DNA of 17,050 nucleotides, taken from UBA7396 sp964404065 (GTDB taxonomy: Bacteria > Patescibacteriota > Gracilibacteria > BD1-5 > UBA6164). The translations under genes were made by a program, and so were the position numbers. This document shows, piece after piece, positions 16,477-17,050 of the stretch (positions are counted from its first letter, which is position 1; each line of letters opens with the position of its first letter). The stretch lies in contig CAYOIP010000025.1 of assembly GCA_964404065.1 (NCBI GenBank), positions 1 to 17,050 of the forward strand, in the 5' to 3' direction. The notes beneath the pieces were generated by a model that saw nothing but the letters and a program-made list of their open reading frames with translations, had not been told where the DNA came from and made no database searches.

Positions 16477-16866
16477 TTATACAAGTTTTTTATATAAATT
16501 TAATAATTGTTTATCAAAAGTTATAAGTAAGCTATCTTGTTTTATTGATAAATATAATAATGATAAATCAGTAAATGATATTTTTGAATTAATACTTTTA
16601 AAAAATTTCATTTCTTCAAAAGTATCAGATTGTAATATCAAAATATTGTTTGAATTCATTATATCATCAATAAATAAATCTGCCTTTTGTTTTCAAAATT
16701 TATAAGCTAATACAGTTGCAACTTCTTGGATTACATAATTTGAAATCAAAATAATATTATCTTTATAAAATTCAAATATAGAAATAGCTTCATTATGAAA
16801 TTCATCAGATTCATTGTATAATGCTATAAAAACACAACTATCAAGAATAATTTTATTATAAATCAT
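16477..16866 (-). CDS. vapC: VapC-like PIN-domain toxin (RNase)
   Basis: A 129-residue protein of typical VapC length. The four acidic PIN residues are in place: Asp9 (IILDSCVF), Glu48 (VIQEVATVL), Asp100 (ISFTDLSLLYLS) and Asp118 (LITFDKQL). PIN toxins use bound Mg2+ to cut RNA, often tRNA or rRNA. The usual S-D-A-S-x pattern near the third acid is replaced by SFTDLS, still within the family range. The frame contains an in-frame TGA (Gly near 58), so it is truncated under the standard code. Its start overlaps the end of the upstream small gene by 11 bases, the usual toxin-antitoxin coupling. Confidence 0.88.
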
Positions 16867-17008
16867 AAACTATTTTATCAACATCTAAAGAAAGTTTGTT
16901 GTTTTTATTATTTGATTTTATGATATGATTTTTTGCTAACTCATAAAAAGAACTTTTTTTAGTTTCTTTTGGTATAACATATTTTTTATTTAATTCAATT
17001 GTTTTCAT
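16856..17008 (-). CDS. Putative antitoxin of the VapC-like pair
   Basis: A 50-residue basic protein (MKTIELNKKYVIPKETKKSS, then a helix FYELAKNHIIK and an acidic end LDVDKIVYDL). The family is not recognised from sequence; the call rests on its size, its position and its 11-base overlap with the PIN toxin. Such antitoxins usually have an N-terminal DNA-binding part and a C-terminal part that occupies the toxin active site; the acidic C-terminus fits the latter. It lies 21 bases downstream of a promoter-like module. Confidence 0.7.
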   Translation of the reverse strand: MKTIELNKKYVIPKETKKSSFYELAKNHIIKSNNKNNKLSLDVDKIVYDL

Positions 17009-17029
17009 AATTATAAATATTTATTATTA

Positions 17030-17050
17030 ACAAATTTACTATAATAAAAA
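17030..17050 (-). promoter_or_regulatory. 21-bp promoter module before the VapBC pair
   Basis: Identical by eye to 16402-16422, at a similar distance from the start codon (21 bases here, 24 there). It contains the minus-strand -10-like TATTATAGT. The window ends here, so any -35 element is cut off. Confidence 0.5.

Overview
The window is AT-rich DNA from a bacterium that reads UGA as glycine (NCBI translation table 25). That points to the Candidate Phyla Radiation, either Absconditabacteria (SR1) or Gracilibacteria (BD1-5). Read with the standard code, almost every gene here breaks into fragments. Read with UGA=Gly, the coding strands resolve into 20 clean frames. In-frame TGA falls on family-critical glycines, such as the P-loop glycine of an ATPase and the TGRTHQ motif of a pseudouridine synthase. 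TGG is still used for tryptophan, sometimes two codons away from a TGA. Coordinates below come from my own table-25 reading and are checked for codon-exact length.

Layout: (1) 1-60, a GC-rich REP-like hairpin. (2) 73-3161 minus: a VirD4/HerA-type membrane-anchored ATPase, preceded by a RecO-like repair protein. (3) 3162-3462: a gene-free 301-base stretch with a plus-strand promoter, nested and alternative RNA helices, and a terminator-like hairpin ending directly at the next start codon. (4) 3463-5284 plus: a type IV pilin with a C-terminal LamG domain, then a RelE/ParE-type toxin-antitoxin pair. (5) 5389-8301 plus: a tight operon of an acidic small protein, an alpha/beta hydrolase, an RluA-family pseudouridine synthase and a possible HEPN-domain protein. 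(6) 8338-9005: a REP palindrome and a RAYT (REP-associated tyrosine transposase) that carries a second copy of the palindrome inside its own frame. A third copy lies inside the prepilin leader of region 4. (7) 9051-10184 minus: PilC, the pilus platform protein, diverging from 10292-11697 plus (Hsp20, a YtxH-like small protein and a secreted Cys-containing protein). (8) 11721-16377 minus: an apparent four-gene envelope operon of secreted or anchored Ig-like proteins, ending in a 665-residue protein with a peptidoglycan-binding C-terminus. (9) 16477-17008 minus: a VapBC-type toxin-antitoxin pair with its own terminator.

The common theme is the cell surface: pilin, pilus platform, LamG adhesion domain, Ig-like envelope proteins and a DNA-translocase-like ATPase. 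This suits an episymbiotic or host-attached lifestyle, but that is inference. The best candidates for something undescribed are the structured RNA region in front of the pilin gene (3211-3462) and the RAYT/REP system whose palindromes are accepted inside coding sequences. No tRNA, rRNA or CRISPR array was seen. Starts are generally preceded by A/T-rich sequence without a Shine-Dalgarno motif, so start choices rest on N-terminal homology, signal peptides and spacing.
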